58,860 nucleotides of DNA from Thermoleophilia bacterium (GCA_025455865.1 JALOLS010000029.1:1-58860), one strand, 5' to 3'; numbered from the stretch's first letter, positions 7,569 through 17,417 are shown. Notes: a model not told the origin generated them from the letters alone. Translations and numbers: made by a program.

Positions 7569-8558
7569 GTGACCGCGCTGGCCGTCGAGACCCGGGACCT
7601 GGTGCGGGAGTACAAGGGCGGGGTGCGCGCCGTGAACGGCGTGAGCCTCGCGGTCGCCTCCGGCGAGGTGTACGGGTTCCTGGGCCCCAACGGCGCCGGC
7701 AAGAGCACCACCGTGCGGATGCTCTGCACCCTGCTCAGGCCCACCGCGGGCTGGGCGAAGGTGGCCGGGCACGACGTGGCCCGCGACGCCGCCGCCGTGC
7801 GCCGGTCGATCGGCGTCGCCCTGCAGGACGCGGCCATCGACCCGTACATGACCGGCCGCGAGCTCCTGCGCCTGCAGGGGGTGCTGCACGGGCTCTCGCG
7901 CCAGGGCTGCCGCGACCGCGCGGATGTGCTGCTCGACCGCGTGGGGCTGGTCGATGCCGCCGACCGGCGGGTGGGGACCTACTCGGGCGGCATGCGCCGG
8001 CGCCTGGACCTGGCCCTGGCCCTCGTGCACGAGCCCGTCGTGCTCTTCCTGGACGAGCCGACCACCGGCCTGGACCCGCTCTCGCGGGTCACGCTGTGGG
8101 ACGAGGTCCGCCGGCTGAACACCGAGCTGGGGACGACGGTCTTCCTGACCACGCAGTACCTGGAGGAGGCCGACCAGCTCGTCGACCGGCTGGGGATCAT
8201 CGACGACGGGCGGATCGTGGCCGAGGGCACCCCGCGGGAGCTGAAGGCCCAGGTGGGCGACCCGACCCTCGCCGTCACCCCGGTGCGCGCCGAGGACCGC
8301 GCGCGGGCCCGCGAGGTGCTGAGCGGCTTCGGGCCGGAGGTGCTGGGGGCCCACGGGTGCGTCGCGGTGCGACTGGCGGCCGGCGCGGAGGGCCTCGCCG
8401 CGGTGGTGCGCGCCATGGACGACGCCGGGGTCGCGGTCCGCGAGATCGACCTGGCCGAGCCCTCGCTCGACGACGTGTTCCTGGCCGCGACCGGCCGGCA
8501 CCTGGAGGGCGACGAGGCCCCCGCGCCGGCCGGGCCCGCGCCGGCCGCCTCCCGGTGA
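7569..8558 (+). CDS. ABC exporter ATP-binding protein (DrrA type)
   Basis: A 329-residue ATPase of the ABC-2/DrrA family. Walker A is GPNGAGKST (residues 39-47), the signature is YSGGMRRRLDLALAL, Walker B is VVLFLDEPTTGLDP, and a D-loop and H-loop region (TTQYLEEADQL) follow; the C-terminal DUF4162-like extension ends SLDDVFLAATGRHLE. It energises the two permeases encoded next in the operon. The GTG start is chosen from the leaderless promoter and the usual N-terminus (VETRDLVREYKGG). The GTGA overlap with the first permease implies translational coupling. Substrate unknown; drug or lipid export is typical of the family. Confidence 0.92.
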   Translation: MTALAVETRDLVREYKGGVRAVNGVSLAVASGEVYGFLGPNGAGKSTTVRMLCTLLRPTAGWAKVAGHDVARDAAAVRRSIGVALQDAAIDPYMTGRELLRLQGVLHGLSRQGCRDRADVLLDRVGLVDAADRRVGTYSGGMRRRLDLALALVHEPVVLFLDEPTTGLDPLSRVTLWDEVRRLNTELGTTVFLTTQYLEEADQLVDRLGIIDDGRIVAEGTPRELKAQVGDPTLAVTPVRAEDRARAREVLSGFGPEVLGAHGCVAVRLAAGAEGLAAVVRAMDDAGVAVREIDLAEPSLDDVFLAATGRHLEGDEAPAPAGPAPAASR

Positions 8559-9346
8559 GCTGGGACGGCTCGGCCGCCCGCCAGACCGGCGCGCTGGCCT
8601 GGCGGTCGGTGGTCACGACCGTGCGGCTGCCCCAGGCGTGGGTGCCGGCGCTCTTCTTCCCGCTGGTGCTCATGGCGATCTTCACCGCGTCCTTCGGCGG
8701 CGCGCCGGGCAACATCCCCGGCTTCCCGCCGGTGCGGAGCTTCCTGGACTTCGCGGTCTCGGGGGCGATCGTGCAGGGCGTGCTGATCGGCGGCACGACC
8801 GCCGGGGCCGCGTTCGCCACCGACATCGAGGGCGGCTTCTTCGACCGGCTGGTCGCCTCCCCGGTCTCGCGGACGGCCATCCTGACCGGGCGCCTCGGCG
8901 CATCGGTGGTGCTCGGGATCGCCCAGGCCCTGCTCTTCGTGGGGATCGCCGAGCTGTTCGGGGCCGACGTGGCCGGCGGACCCGGGGGCTTCATGGTGCT
9001 CCTGCTCATCACCGCGCTGTTCGCGGTGGCGGTCGGGGGGCTCGGGGTGTTCCTCGCGCTGCGCTTCGGATCGGCCGAGGCGGTGCAGGGGATGTTCCCC
9101 CTCTTCTTCGCCCTGCTGTTCTTCTCGTCGGCGTTCTTCCCCCGCGAGACCATGACCGGCTGGTTCCGCACCGCGGCCGACTGGAACCCGATCAGCCACC
9201 TGGTGGAGGCCATGCGCGACGAGGTGGTGGGCGGCGCCGAGCCCGGGACGGTGATCGCCGGGGTCGCGATCGCCCTGACCCTGGCGGTGCTCGCGGTGGG
9301 CGCGAGCGCGCTCGCCTTCCGCCGGCGGCTGCGGGAGGCCCCCTAG
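8555..9346 (+). CDS. ABC-2 type permease, first subunit
   Basis: A 263-residue membrane protein with six predicted helices and the ABC-2 core pattern: an N-terminal coupling region, IEGGFFDRLVASPVSR, which is conserved in DrrB-type permeases, and the C-terminal FFPRETMTGWFRTAADWNPISHLVEAMRD. Start GTG at 8555 overlaps the ATPase stop; the stop TAG overlaps the next GTG. It works with the adjacent ATPase and second permease, probably as a heterodimer. Confidence 0.88.
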   Translation: MSWDGSAARQTGALAWRSVVTTVRLPQAWVPALFFPLVLMAIFTASFGGAPGNIPGFPPVRSFLDFAVSGAIVQGVLIGGTTAGAAFATDIEGGFFDRLVASPVSRTAILTGRLGASVVLGIAQALLFVGIAELFGADVAGGPGGFMVLLLITALFAVAVGGLGVFLALRFGSAEAVQGMFPLFFALLFFSSAFFPRETMTGWFRTAADWNPISHLVEAMRDEVVGGAEPGTVIAGVAIALTLAVLAVGASALAFRRRLREAP

Positions 9347-10113
9347 TGCAGCGCACCCTCACCGTGAGCCTCGGGCTCGCCGGCCGCAACCTGCTGCTGG
9401 TGCGCCGCGTGCCCTCGGTCTTCATCCCGTCGCTGGTCATGCCGCTGTTCATCCTGATCGCGACGGCGGGGGCCTTCCGCGGCATCGCGGCCCTGCCGGA
9501 GTTCGCCGGCGAGTCCTACCTGGCCTTCACCATCCCGATGGCCGCGACCATGGGCGCCGGCTTCGCGGGCATCAACTCAGGCATGACCCTGGCCCGCGAT
9601 CTGGAGGGCGGCTTCTTCTCGCGCCTGCAGTCCAGCCCGGCGCCCCGCCTGGCCCTGGTGCTCGGGCCGATCGGCGCCGCCCTCGTGCGGTCGGCGTTCA
9701 CCACCACCGTGGTCTTCATCGCCGGCGGCATCGGCAGCGTCGGGCTGCCGGGGCTGTGGGGCACGCTGACCGTCTACGGCCTGGCGATGGCCTTCGCGGC
9801 GATCACCTCCTGCTGGGCGATCGGGGTGGCGCTGCGGGCCAAGAGCGTGCAGGCCGCCCCGCTCATGCAGGTGGTGGTGTTCCTGTCGGTCTTCACCTCG
9901 GTCGCCTACGTGCCCCAGGACGCGCTGACCGGGTGGCTGTCGCGGGTGAGCGAGTGGAACCCGGTCACCTATATCCTGAACGCGTCCCGGTCGGCGGAGC
10001 TGACCGGCACGATCGTCTGGTCCGAGACCTGGCCCGGGCTCGTCGCGGCGGGCATCCTGCTGGTCGTGCTCGGCGCCTTCGCCCTGCGTCCCCTGTTCCA
10101 CCTGGAGCGCTGA
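9346..10113 (+). CDS. ABC-2 type permease, second subunit
   Basis: A 255-residue paralogue of the preceding permease: six predicted helices, DLEGGFFSRLQSSPAPR in the conserved cytoplasmic loop, and YVPQDALTGWLSRVSEWNPVTYILNASR near the C-terminus. The GTG start at 9346 shares its G with the previous TAG, and the TGA overlaps the ATG of the next gene. Two different permeases with one ATPase is a common DrrABC-like layout. Confidence 0.88.
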   Translation: MQRTLTVSLGLAGRNLLLVRRVPSVFIPSLVMPLFILIATAGAFRGIAALPEFAGESYLAFTIPMAATMGAGFAGINSGMTLARDLEGGFFSRLQSSPAPRLALVLGPIGAALVRSAFTTTVVFIAGGIGSVGLPGLWGTLTVYGLAMAFAAITSCWAIGVALRAKSVQAAPLMQVVVFLSVFTSVAYVPQDALTGWLSRVSEWNPVTYILNASRSAELTGTIVWSETWPGLVAAGILLVVLGAFALRPLFHLER

Positions 10114-10763
10114 TGGCCCTGGAACGCCACGCCCCGGACCCCGCGCTGGCCGCATGGCTCGACGGCCTGCTCGCGCCCGCGCCGCCGCTTCAGGACCTCT
10201 ACGCCGAGATGGCCGAGGATGAGTGGGCGGAGATGATGACCCACCCGGACCTCGGTCGGCTGCTGGCGGTGCTGGTGCGGGCCACGGGGGGCCGGCGCGT
10301 GCTGGAGGTGGGCACCTTCGTCGGGACCTCGGCCGCCTGGATGGCGCCGGCGCTCGCCGCCGGCGGCACGATCGACACGCTGGAGGCCGACCCCGCCCGG
10401 GCCGCGCGGGCGGCGGCGTTCCTGGAGCGGGCGGGCCTCGCCGGGCGCGTGCAGGTGCACACCGGCCCGGCGCTCGAGACCCTTCCCGGGCTGCCCGACG
10501 GCGCGTATGACCTCTGCTACCTCGACGCCGACAAGACCGGCTACCCCGCCTACCTGGACCATGCGCTGCGCCTGGTGCGCCCGGGCGGGCTGATCGTGGC
10601 CGACAACGTCTTCGGCGGCGGGGCGCTGGGCCGCCCGCGCGGGCAGGACGACGCCCGGGCCGCGGCGCTGCGCGGCTACACGGAGCGCGCGATGGCCGAC
10701 CCGCGCCTGCTCACGACGATCCTCACGGTGGGCGACGGGGTCGCGGTGTCGGCGGTGCGATGA
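10113..10763 (+). CDS. O-methyltransferase, CCoAOMT-like
   Basis: A 216-residue SAM-dependent O-methyltransferase (Methyltransf_3). The SAM site is VLEVGTFVGTSAAWMA (about residues 64-79). The divalent-metal residues fit YLDADK (Asp) and VADN (Asp-Asn), as in catechol or caffeoyl-CoA O-methyltransferases. Start ATG at 10113 overlaps the permease stop (TGATG), so it is part of the exporter operon. Bacterial members methylate catechol-like or other small phenolics; the real substrate is not evident. Co-expression with an exporter hints at modification and export of a small molecule, which is inference only. Confidence 0.87.
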   Translation: MALERHAPDPALAAWLDGLLAPAPPLQDLYAEMAEDEWAEMMTHPDLGRLLAVLVRATGGRRVLEVGTFVGTSAAWMAPALAAGGTIDTLEADPARAARAAAFLERAGLAGRVQVHTGPALETLPGLPDGAYDLCYLDADKTGYPAYLDHALRLVRPGGLIVADNVFGGGALGRPRGQDDARAAALRGYTERAMADPRLLTTILTVGDGVAVSAVR

Positions 10764-11251
10764 GCGCGTTCCTGCCCCACGACCACCCGGTGCCGCCCGG
10801 CATCAGCGCCGAGCGGTTCACGCTCCGCCCCATCACGGTCCACGACGTGGTGCGCGACTACGACGCGGTGATGGGCAGCCAGGCGCACCTCTGGGCCCGC
10901 TTCGGCGCCGCGTGGGGCTGGCCCCCGGCCGACCTCACCCTCGAGCAGGACCTGATCGACCTGGCCTGGCACCAGAAGGAGGCCGACCTCCGGCGCTCCT
11001 TCAACTACGCGGTGGTGAGCCCCGACGGCGCCCGGCTGCTCGGCTGCGTCTACCTCGATCCGCCCACCCGCGCGGGCTGGGACGCCGAGGCGTACGCCTG
11101 GACCCGGGCCGACGCCCTGGACCTGGAGGACGAGGTGGTGGACCGGGCCCGGGCCTGGATCGCCGCCGAGTGGCCCTTCCCACGGGTGGCCTGGCCCGGC
11201 CGCGACATCCCGTGGGCCGAGTGGGACGCCCTGCCCCCCCGCGACCGCTGA
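10760..11251 (+). CDS. GNAT-family acetyltransferase-like protein
   Basis: A 163-residue protein resembling the GNAT fold: RFTLRPITVHDVVRDYDAVM at the N-terminus (first strand and helix), a central FNYAVVSPDGARLLGCVYLDPP strand-turn-strand and AYAWTRADALDLEDEVVDRARAWI, a late motif-A helix. The canonical RxxGxG/A acetyl-CoA loop is not clear, so activity is uncertain. The ATGA overlap with the O-methyltransferase shows coupling. Substrate unknown. Confidence 0.65.
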   Translation: MSAFLPHDHPVPPGISAERFTLRPITVHDVVRDYDAVMGSQAHLWARFGAAWGWPPADLTLEQDLIDLAWHQKEADLRRSFNYAVVSPDGARLLGCVYLDPPTRAGWDAEAYAWTRADALDLEDEVVDRARAWIAAEWPFPRVAWPGRDIPWAEWDALPPRDR

Positions 11252-11255
11252 GGCG

Positions 11256-11947
11256 GTGCGCCTCGGCATCCACCTGCCGCAGTTCCGCGCCCCGGCGGAC
11301 GGGCCGGGGCTCATCGGGGCCGCCCGGGCCGCCGAGGCCGCCGGCGCCGAACCAGCGTGCTGGTGGCCCCCTACCGGCACGCGGTGGTGAGCGCGAAGGC
11401 GCTCGCGAGCCTCGACGCCCTCTCGGGGGGACGGGTCATCGCCGGGGTCGCCTCCGGCTGGATGGCGGGGGAGTTCGCCGCCCTGGACACACCGTTCGCC
11501 GGCCGCGGGCGGGCCACCGACCGGGTCATCCGCACCTGGCGGGCGCTCTGGCGCGGCGAGGACCTGCCCGGGCCGCTCGCGGGCATGCGCCTCTCCCCGC
11601 CCCCCGCGCGCCCCGGCGGCCCGCCGGTGTGGGTGGGCGGCGACTCCGACGCCGGCATCCGCCGCGCCGTCCGCCTGGGCGACGCCTGGCACACCACGGT
11701 GAGCGACCCGGACCGCCTGGCCGGGCGCCTGGCGGTCCTGCGGGCGACCCTGGACGCGGCCGGGCGCGACCCCGGGACCCTCGGCGTGTCGGTGCGCGTG
11801 CGGGCGGACAGCCGGGCGGTGGCCGGGCTCGCGCCGCGCCTGGCCGCCCTCGGGGTGGGGCATCTGCTGGTCGACCCGCCCCCCGGGACCTGGGCCGATC
11901 CGGCGCCGGAATACCGGCGGCTTCGCGAGGCGGTTCCCGCCGCCTGA
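11256..11947 (+). pseudogene. LLM-class (F420-type) oxidoreductase, internal deletion
   Basis: A GTG at 11256, 5 bases after the GNAT stop, begins a clear luciferase-like N-terminus (VRLGIHLPQFRAPADG...AARAAEAAGA). Near 11348-11355 the sense jumps to another frame and to a later part of the fold: TSVLVAPYRHAVVSAKALASLDALSGGRV...GVASGWM..EF.A, then VWVGG and the rest to 11947. In intact relatives about 45 residues (the SDHV...ATERV.LG segment) lie between, so roughly 130-140 bases plus frame are missing. The remaining frame has its first start at 11357 and would lack part of the flavin/F420 barrel. Probably non-functional, or an assembly collapse. Confidence 0.75.
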
Positions 11948-11963
11948 CCGGGGTCACGGCGGG

Positions 11964-11978
11964 CGGGGGATTCCCCCG
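11964..11978 (+). terminator. Short GC hairpin downstream of oxidoreductase
   Basis: CGGGGG-ATT-CCCCCG is a perfect six-base stem with a three-base loop, 17 bases after the stop at 11947 and 12 bases before the next -10 box. No U-tract follows; many actinobacterial terminators lack one. Confidence 0.35.
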
Positions 11979-11989
11979 GGGGCGCGGGG

Positions 11990-11995
11990 CATACT
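11990..11995 (+). promoter_or_regulatory. -10 box CATACT, leaderless start
   Basis: CATACT is followed by six bases and the ATG at 12002. The leader would be zero to one base. Confidence 0.5.
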
Positions 11996-12001
11996 CCCGC
12001 G

Positions 12002-14716
12002 ATGATCCGCCGTCTGCTCCCCCTGCTCGTCGCCGTCCTCGCCCTCGCGGGCGCCGCCGGCGCCGCCCCCGCCCTCGGTGCCGAGCCGCCGAACCAGAAC
12101 GACCCCTGCTCCAGCGCCGGCCGCAACACCTGTGGCACCACCGGCGTCGGGTCATACCGCGACTACCGCTACGGCATCCGCTGGTTCGGCGACTACCGCC
12201 GGGTCATCCCCGGGGTGGCGCAGGCCTTCTGCATCGACCTGCGCTTCTGGTACCCGGCCGCCCGCTCCCGCTTCGAGGAGCGGAGCGCCGATGGCCTGCG
12301 CAACAAGGCCGGGCGGGCGGTGCCGCCGGCGTCGCTCCGGCGGATGGCCTGGGCCCTGTGGAACGCCGGCCGCACCGACGTGCGCGACCAGCAGGCCGCG
12401 GTCATGCTCTACGTCCACGCGCTCATGGGCGACGGCGCCCCGGGCGAGGCGGCCCCCGACGCGGCGGGGCCGGCGGTCGCGGCCCGCTACCGGCAGATCG
12501 AGCGCGACGCCACGCGCTTCGCCGGCCCCTACCGCGTCGAGGCCGAGGTGCCCCAGGGGCTGCAGGTGGCCCGGCGGGCCACCGGGACGGTGCGGGTGGT
12601 CGCCGCCTCCGGGGCGGCGCTTCCCGGGGTGCGGATCACCCTGCAGGCGCCGGGCGCCGAGGGGCTGCCCGCTGAGGTCCGCACCGACGCCGCGGGCGTC
12701 GCGCGGATCACCTTCACCCCGGCCAAGGCCGGCCCGCTGCGCCTCGCGGCCCGCACCGAGCCGGTGGCCTCCACGCTCCCGCGCATCTTCGCCCCGACGG
12801 TGGGCCCGGCCCGGGTGAACGGCCAGCGCCTGGCCGCGCCCGGCTCGCAGGTGGTCACGCAGGAGGTCGTGCGCCCGGTCGCCCAGGGGCGGATCGCCGT
12901 GACGACCAAGGCGACCCCCGACCGCCTCGCGGTGGGTGAGCAGAGCCGCGACGAGGTCACCTTCGCCGGCACCGCGCCGTCCTGGCGGGCCCGGGTGCAG
13001 GTGCAGATCCACGGGCCGTTCCGCAGCCGGGAGGAGATCCGCTGCGACGGCCCGCCGGCCGCCGAGGGCGCGCTGGAGGGCGCCCCGGGGACCCGGGCCA
13101 CCGACCCGGTGACCATGACCCGGCCCGGCTGGTACACCTACCGGCTCATCATCCCGGCGAGCGACGACTACGCGGGCGTCGTCACGCCGTGCGCGGTGCC
13201 GGAGGAGAGCTTCCGGGTGGAGGCCGCGCCCCGGGTGCGGACCCAGGTGAGCGAGCAGGTGGTGCAGCCCGGCGCCCAGGTGACCGACCTGGTGATCGTG
13301 GAGGGCCTGGCCGGTGAGGCGGTCACCGTGAACGCCGCGCTGTACGGCCCCTTCCCCACCAGGCAGGCCATCAGGTGCGACACGCCGCCGGTCTGGAGCG
13401 GCACGATCGCCGCCGCCACCGACGGCGAGTACCGGACCGAGCCGGTCACCCTCACCACCCCGGGCTACTACCACTACCGGGAGACGATCGCCGCCACCGA
13501 GCTGGTCCGGGCGGCCGAGACCGCCTGCGGCGACGTCGCCGAGACCACCGTCGTGCGCGGCGCCCCGCAGATCCAGACCCAGGTGAGCAGCCAGGAGACC
13601 CGCCCCGGGGCGACCATCACCGACCGGGTGGTGGTGAGCGGCCTGGGCGCCCTCACCGCGCAGGTCGAGGCGCGCCTGTGGGGGCCGTTCCCGTCCCGCG
13701 AGGCCATCCGCTGCGAGGGCGAGCCGTTCTGGTCGGGCACGTTCACCGCGAACGGCGACGGCACGTACACCACCGCGGGCGTGCGCATCGACCGTGCGGG
13801 CTACTACACCTACACCGAGGCGATCGCCGCGGCGCCCGAGTTCGACGCCGCGGCCACCGCGTGCGGCGAGGCGGCCGAGACGACGTTCGCCCGGGCGACA
13901 CCCGAGGTGACCACCCAGGTGCAGGACGAGGTGGTCCGCCCCGGCGGCACCGTCGCCGACCGCATCCGGGTCAGCGGGCTGGGCAAGACCCAGGTCCGCA
14001 TCGAGGTCGACCTGTTCGGCCCCTTCCCCACCCGGGCGGCGATGCGCTGCACCGGGACCCCGTTCTGGACCGGCACGGTGACCGCGAAGGGCGACGGCGA
14101 GGTGCGCACGCCGCCGGTCCGGGTGCGCCGGGCCGGCTTCTACACCTTCCGTGAGCGCCTGGCCGGCACGCCGCTGATCGCCGGGAGCGAGGGCGAGTGC
14201 GGGGTGGCGGCGGAGACCGCGATCGCCGCGCCGGGCATCGCCACGGGGCGGGGCGACCCGCCCGGGCGCGCCGTGCGGCGCGCGGCGGCCACCCCGCCCA
14301 CCCTGGGGATCGACGCGCCGGTCGGGCAGGCGGGCATCGACGTGGGCCGCGGGCTGCTGGACGTGCCGGCCGACATCCGCCGCACGAGCTGGTGGCGCGA
14401 CGGCGCCGCGCCGGGCCAGCCGCGCGGGAACGTGCTCATCGCCGGCCATGTCGACTCGGCCGCCCGGGGGGCCGGCGCGTTCTTCCGGCTCAAGGACGCC
14501 CGGGCCGGCACCCGGATCGAGGTGCGCACCGCCGACGGCCGCACCCGGGCCTACCGCGTCACCGGCGTGCGGGTCATGCCCAAGGACCGGCTGCCCACCG
14601 ACATCTGGTCCATCTCGGGCCCGGCGCGCCTGGTGCTGGTGACCTGCGGCGGGCCCTTCAGCCCGGCCATCGGGCGCTACGTCGACAACGTGGTGGTGAC
14701 CGCGGTCCCCGCCTGA
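12002..14716 (+). CDS. Secreted thioester-domain-like repeat protein with C-terminal sortase domain
   Basis: A 904-residue exported protein. A signal peptide (1-27) precedes a head domain with AQAFCIDL (Cys77) and, after a W-rich helix, RDQQAAVMLYVHAL (Gln130/Gln131). This Cys...QAA pattern resembles thioester domains of Gram-positive adhesins. An Ig-like segment (about 180-270) leads to four repeats of about 110 residues (about 298-741), each with GPF.(S/T)R..IRC and a late CG, giving two Cys per repeat (348/397, 459/509, 571/621, 683/733). The C-terminus (about 766-904) is a class F-like sortase: AGHVDS (His816), LVTCGG (Cys882), GRYVDN (Arg892). No LPXTG or C-terminal membrane anchor is seen. 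Its TGA abuts the convergent MFS stop. Domain names are inferred from motifs. Confidence 0.8.
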   Translation: MIRRLLPLLVAVLALAGAAGAAPALGAEPPNQNDPCSSAGRNTCGTTGVGSYRDYRYGIRWFGDYRRVIPGVAQAFCIDLRFWYPAARSRFEERSADGLRNKAGRAVPPASLRRMAWALWNAGRTDVRDQQAAVMLYVHALMGDGAPGEAAPDAAGPAVAARYRQIERDATRFAGPYRVEAEVPQGLQVARRATGTVRVVAASGAALPGVRITLQAPGAEGLPAEVRTDAAGVARITFTPAKAGPLRLAARTEPVASTLPRIFAPTVGPARVNGQRLAAPGSQVVTQEVVRPVAQGRIAVTTKATPDRLAVGEQSRDEVTFAGTAPSWRARVQVQIHGPFRSREEIRCDGPPAAEGALEGAPGTRATDPVTMTRPGWYTYRLIIPASDDYAGVVTPCAVPEESFRVEAAPRVRTQVSEQVVQPGAQVTDLVIVEGLAGEAVTVNAALYGPFPTRQAIRCDTPPVWSGTIAAATDGEYRTEPVTLTTPGYYHYRETIAATELVRAAETACGDVAETTVVRGAPQIQTQVSSQETRPGATITDRVVVSGLGALTAQVEARLWGPFPSREAIRCEGEPFWSGTFTANGDGTYTTAGVRIDRAGYYTYTEAIAAAPEFDAAATACGEAAETTFARATPEVTTQVQDEVVRPGGTVADRIRVSGLGKTQVRIEVDLFGPFPTRAAMRCTGTPFWTGTVTAKGDGEVRTPPVRVRRAGFYTFRERLAGTPLIAGSEGECGVAAETAIAAPGIATGRGDPPGRAVRRAAATPPTLGIDAPVGQAGIDVGRGLLDVPADIRRTSWWRDGAAPGQPRGNVLIAGHVDSAARGAGAFFRLKDARAGTRIEVRTADGRTRAYRVTGVRVMPKDRLPTDIWSISGPARLVLVTCGGPFSPAIGRYVDNVVVTAVPA

Positions 14717-15850
14717 TCACACGGCCGCGCGCAGCGGCCGGAGCACCAGCCACGAGGCGAGCGGGGCCAGCGCCAGCAGGGCGAACCCGCCCTGCCAGGA
14801 GGTGGCGTCGACCAGCGCCCCGAAGAGCGGCGCGCTGACCGCGACGATCGCGAAGAGGATCGTCGACTGCAGCCCCATCGCGGCCCCCGCGCGCCCGGGC
14901 CCCGAGAGCTCGGCCGTGGCGACCTGGGTCAACGCGTTGCCGCTCATCGCGGCCGCGCAGCCCAGGCCGATCAGCGGCACGGTGACCCAGTCGCCCTGGT
15001 CCATGGTGAGCGCGCCGAGGCCGATCAGTCCCGCGGCGGCCAGCACGAGCCACCGCAGCGGGCGCACCCGGGCGCCGAGCAGGTCCGACCACCGCCCCAC
15101 GGCGATCCGTCCCGCCGCACCGGTGAGCTGGGTGGCCGCGAGCACGCCGGCGGCGGCGGCGGTCGACCATCCCCGGTCCTCGTTCAGCCAGATGACCAGG
15201 AAGCTCACCGTCGCCACGTGGGCGAGCACGAAGAGGGCCGAGCCCGCCGCGAGCAGCCAGATCCGGGCGTCGCGCACGGGCGATCCCGGCCGGGCGGCGA
15301 CGGCGGGCGAGGTCAGCCCGGCCGGCGGCTCGCGCAGCCACCGCCAGGCCGCCAGGGCGGCCAGCAGGGAGCCGGCGGCCAGGGCGAGGAACGCGGCGGG
15401 CAGCCCCCCGACCAGCAGGCACACCGGAAGGAGCAGCGCGGCGCTCGCCCCGGCCAGCGGCGTGCCCATGTGCCGGATGCCGAGCGCGAGCCCCCGCTCG
15501 CCCGGGCCGAACCACCCGACCACCGCCCGCCCGCTCGCCGCGCTCCCGGCCGCGCCGAGCATCCCGGTGAGGACCAGGGCCCCGACCAGCAGCCCCACGC
15601 CGGGCGCCACCGCGCACACGGCCAGGGTGAGGGCGGCTCCGGCCAGGCCGCTCGCGATGACCACCCGCTCGCCCGCGCGATCGGCCAGGGCCCCCCACGC
15701 GAACAGGGTGAGCACCGTGCCCAGCGTCACGCTCCCGAGCACGACCCCGACCCCGGCGAGCGACAGGTCATAGCCATCGCGCAGGTCCGGCCCGAGCACC
15801 GGCAGGCCCTGGTGGACGGCGGCGAGCGCGCCCTGGGCGGCCAGGCCCAC
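14717..15850 (-). CDS. MFS transporter
   Basis: A major facilitator superfamily protein with about twelve hydrophobic helices. The loop 2-3 motif GALADRAGERVVIASG (the GXXXDRXGRR signature) and its second-half counterpart GRWSDLLGARVRPLRW are present. The best canonical start is GTG at 15850 (377 residues), but that clips the first helix; coding-like sequence (RYRWTIL) continues upstream to the acyl-CoA dehydrogenase stop at 15897 without ATG, GTG or TTG, the only candidate there being an ATC at 15895. The true start may be non-canonical or lost. Substrate unknown. It is co-directional with acyl-CoA dehydrogenase. Confidence 0.8.
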   Translation of the reverse strand: MGLAAQGALAAVHQGLPVLGPDLRDGYDLSLAGVGVVLGSVTLGTVLTLFAWGALADRAGERVVIASGLAGAALTLAVCAVAPGVGLLVGALVLTGMLGAAGSAASGRAVVGWFGPGERGLALGIRHMGTPLAGASAALLLPVCLLVGGLPAAFLALAAGSLLAALAAWRWLREPPAGLTSPAVAARPGSPVRDARIWLLAAGSALFVLAHVATVSFLVIWLNEDRGWSTAAAAGVLAATQLTGAAGRIAVGRWSDLLGARVRPLRWLVLAAAGLIGLGALTMDQGDWVTVPLIGLGCAAAMSGNALTQVATAELSGPGRAGAAMGLQSTILFAIVAVSAPLFGALVDATSWQGGFALLALAPLASWLVLRPLRAAV

Positions 15851-15896
15851 GCCGAGGATGGTCCACCGGTAGCGCGGGGCCCCGCGCGCGGCGATG

Positions 15897-17051
<1,155 letters not shown>

Positions 17052-17058
17052 GCCGGTG

Positions 17059-17064
17059 AGCCTA
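17059..17064 (-). promoter_or_regulatory. -10 box TAGGCT, leaderless acyl-CoA dehydrogenase start
   Basis: On the minus strand TAGGCT is followed by seven bases and the ATG at 17051. It lies 15 bases beyond the stop of the upstream coiled-coil gene. Confidence 0.5.
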
Positions 17065-17078
17065 CGCCCGCGGGCCGC

Positions 17079-17411
17079 CTACCCGTCCCCGGCGAGCCGG
17101 CGGGCGAGCATCTGGACGTCGCGGTCGATGCCGTCCATACGCGCGCCGAGCCGCGACTCCATCGCCTCCATGCGGGCGTCCACCGCGTCGAAGCGGTGGT
17201 CGACGGCGTCGAAGCGGTGGTCGACGGCATCGAAGCGGGCATCAACGGCGTCGAAGCGGGCGTCCACCGCGTCGAAGCGGCGCTCGATCGCCTCGAAGCG
17301 CGACTCCAGGCCCCCGAACCGGGCCTGCACGAAGGCGACGACCACGGCGACGAGCGACGCCGAGAGCGTCCCGAGGATCCCCACCACCACCCAGCCCTGC
17401 GTGCCGCCCAT
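17079..17411 (-). CDS. Membrane-anchored heptad-repeat coiled-coil protein
   Basis: A 110-residue protein: one N-terminal membrane helix (about 7-29) followed by a predicted parallel coiled coil built from perfect or near-perfect RFDAVDA/H heptads (five copies, residues 45-79) with flanking degenerate copies (RFEAIER, RMEAMES). Val and Phe fill the a/d positions. Proteins of this layout act as membrane-tethered oligomerisation scaffolds; no specific role is apparent. Start ATG at 17411 is six bases after TACCCT. Confidence 0.75.
   Translation of the reverse strand: MGGTQGWVVVGILGTLSASLVAVVVAFVQARFGGLESRFEAIERRFDAVDARFDAVDARFDAVDHRFDAVDHRFDAVDARMEAMESRLGARMDGIDRDVQMLARRLAGDG
17175..17279 (-). 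repeat. 21-bp tandem repeat (five copies) encoding heptads
   Basis: Five in-frame 21-base units encode RFDAVD(A/H). The near-identity at DNA level suggests recent expansion by slippage and predicts length variation between strains. Confidence 0.8.
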
Positions 17412-17417
17412 GGGATG

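Noticed and set aside
12152-14449. Long open frame on the minus strand opposite the sortase fusion
   Set aside because: It is Arg/Gly/Ala-rich with no domain sense and mirrors the GC3 bias of the real plus-strand gene.
17175-17279. CRISPR-like array
   Set aside because: Repeats are contiguous 21-base in-frame units without spacers.
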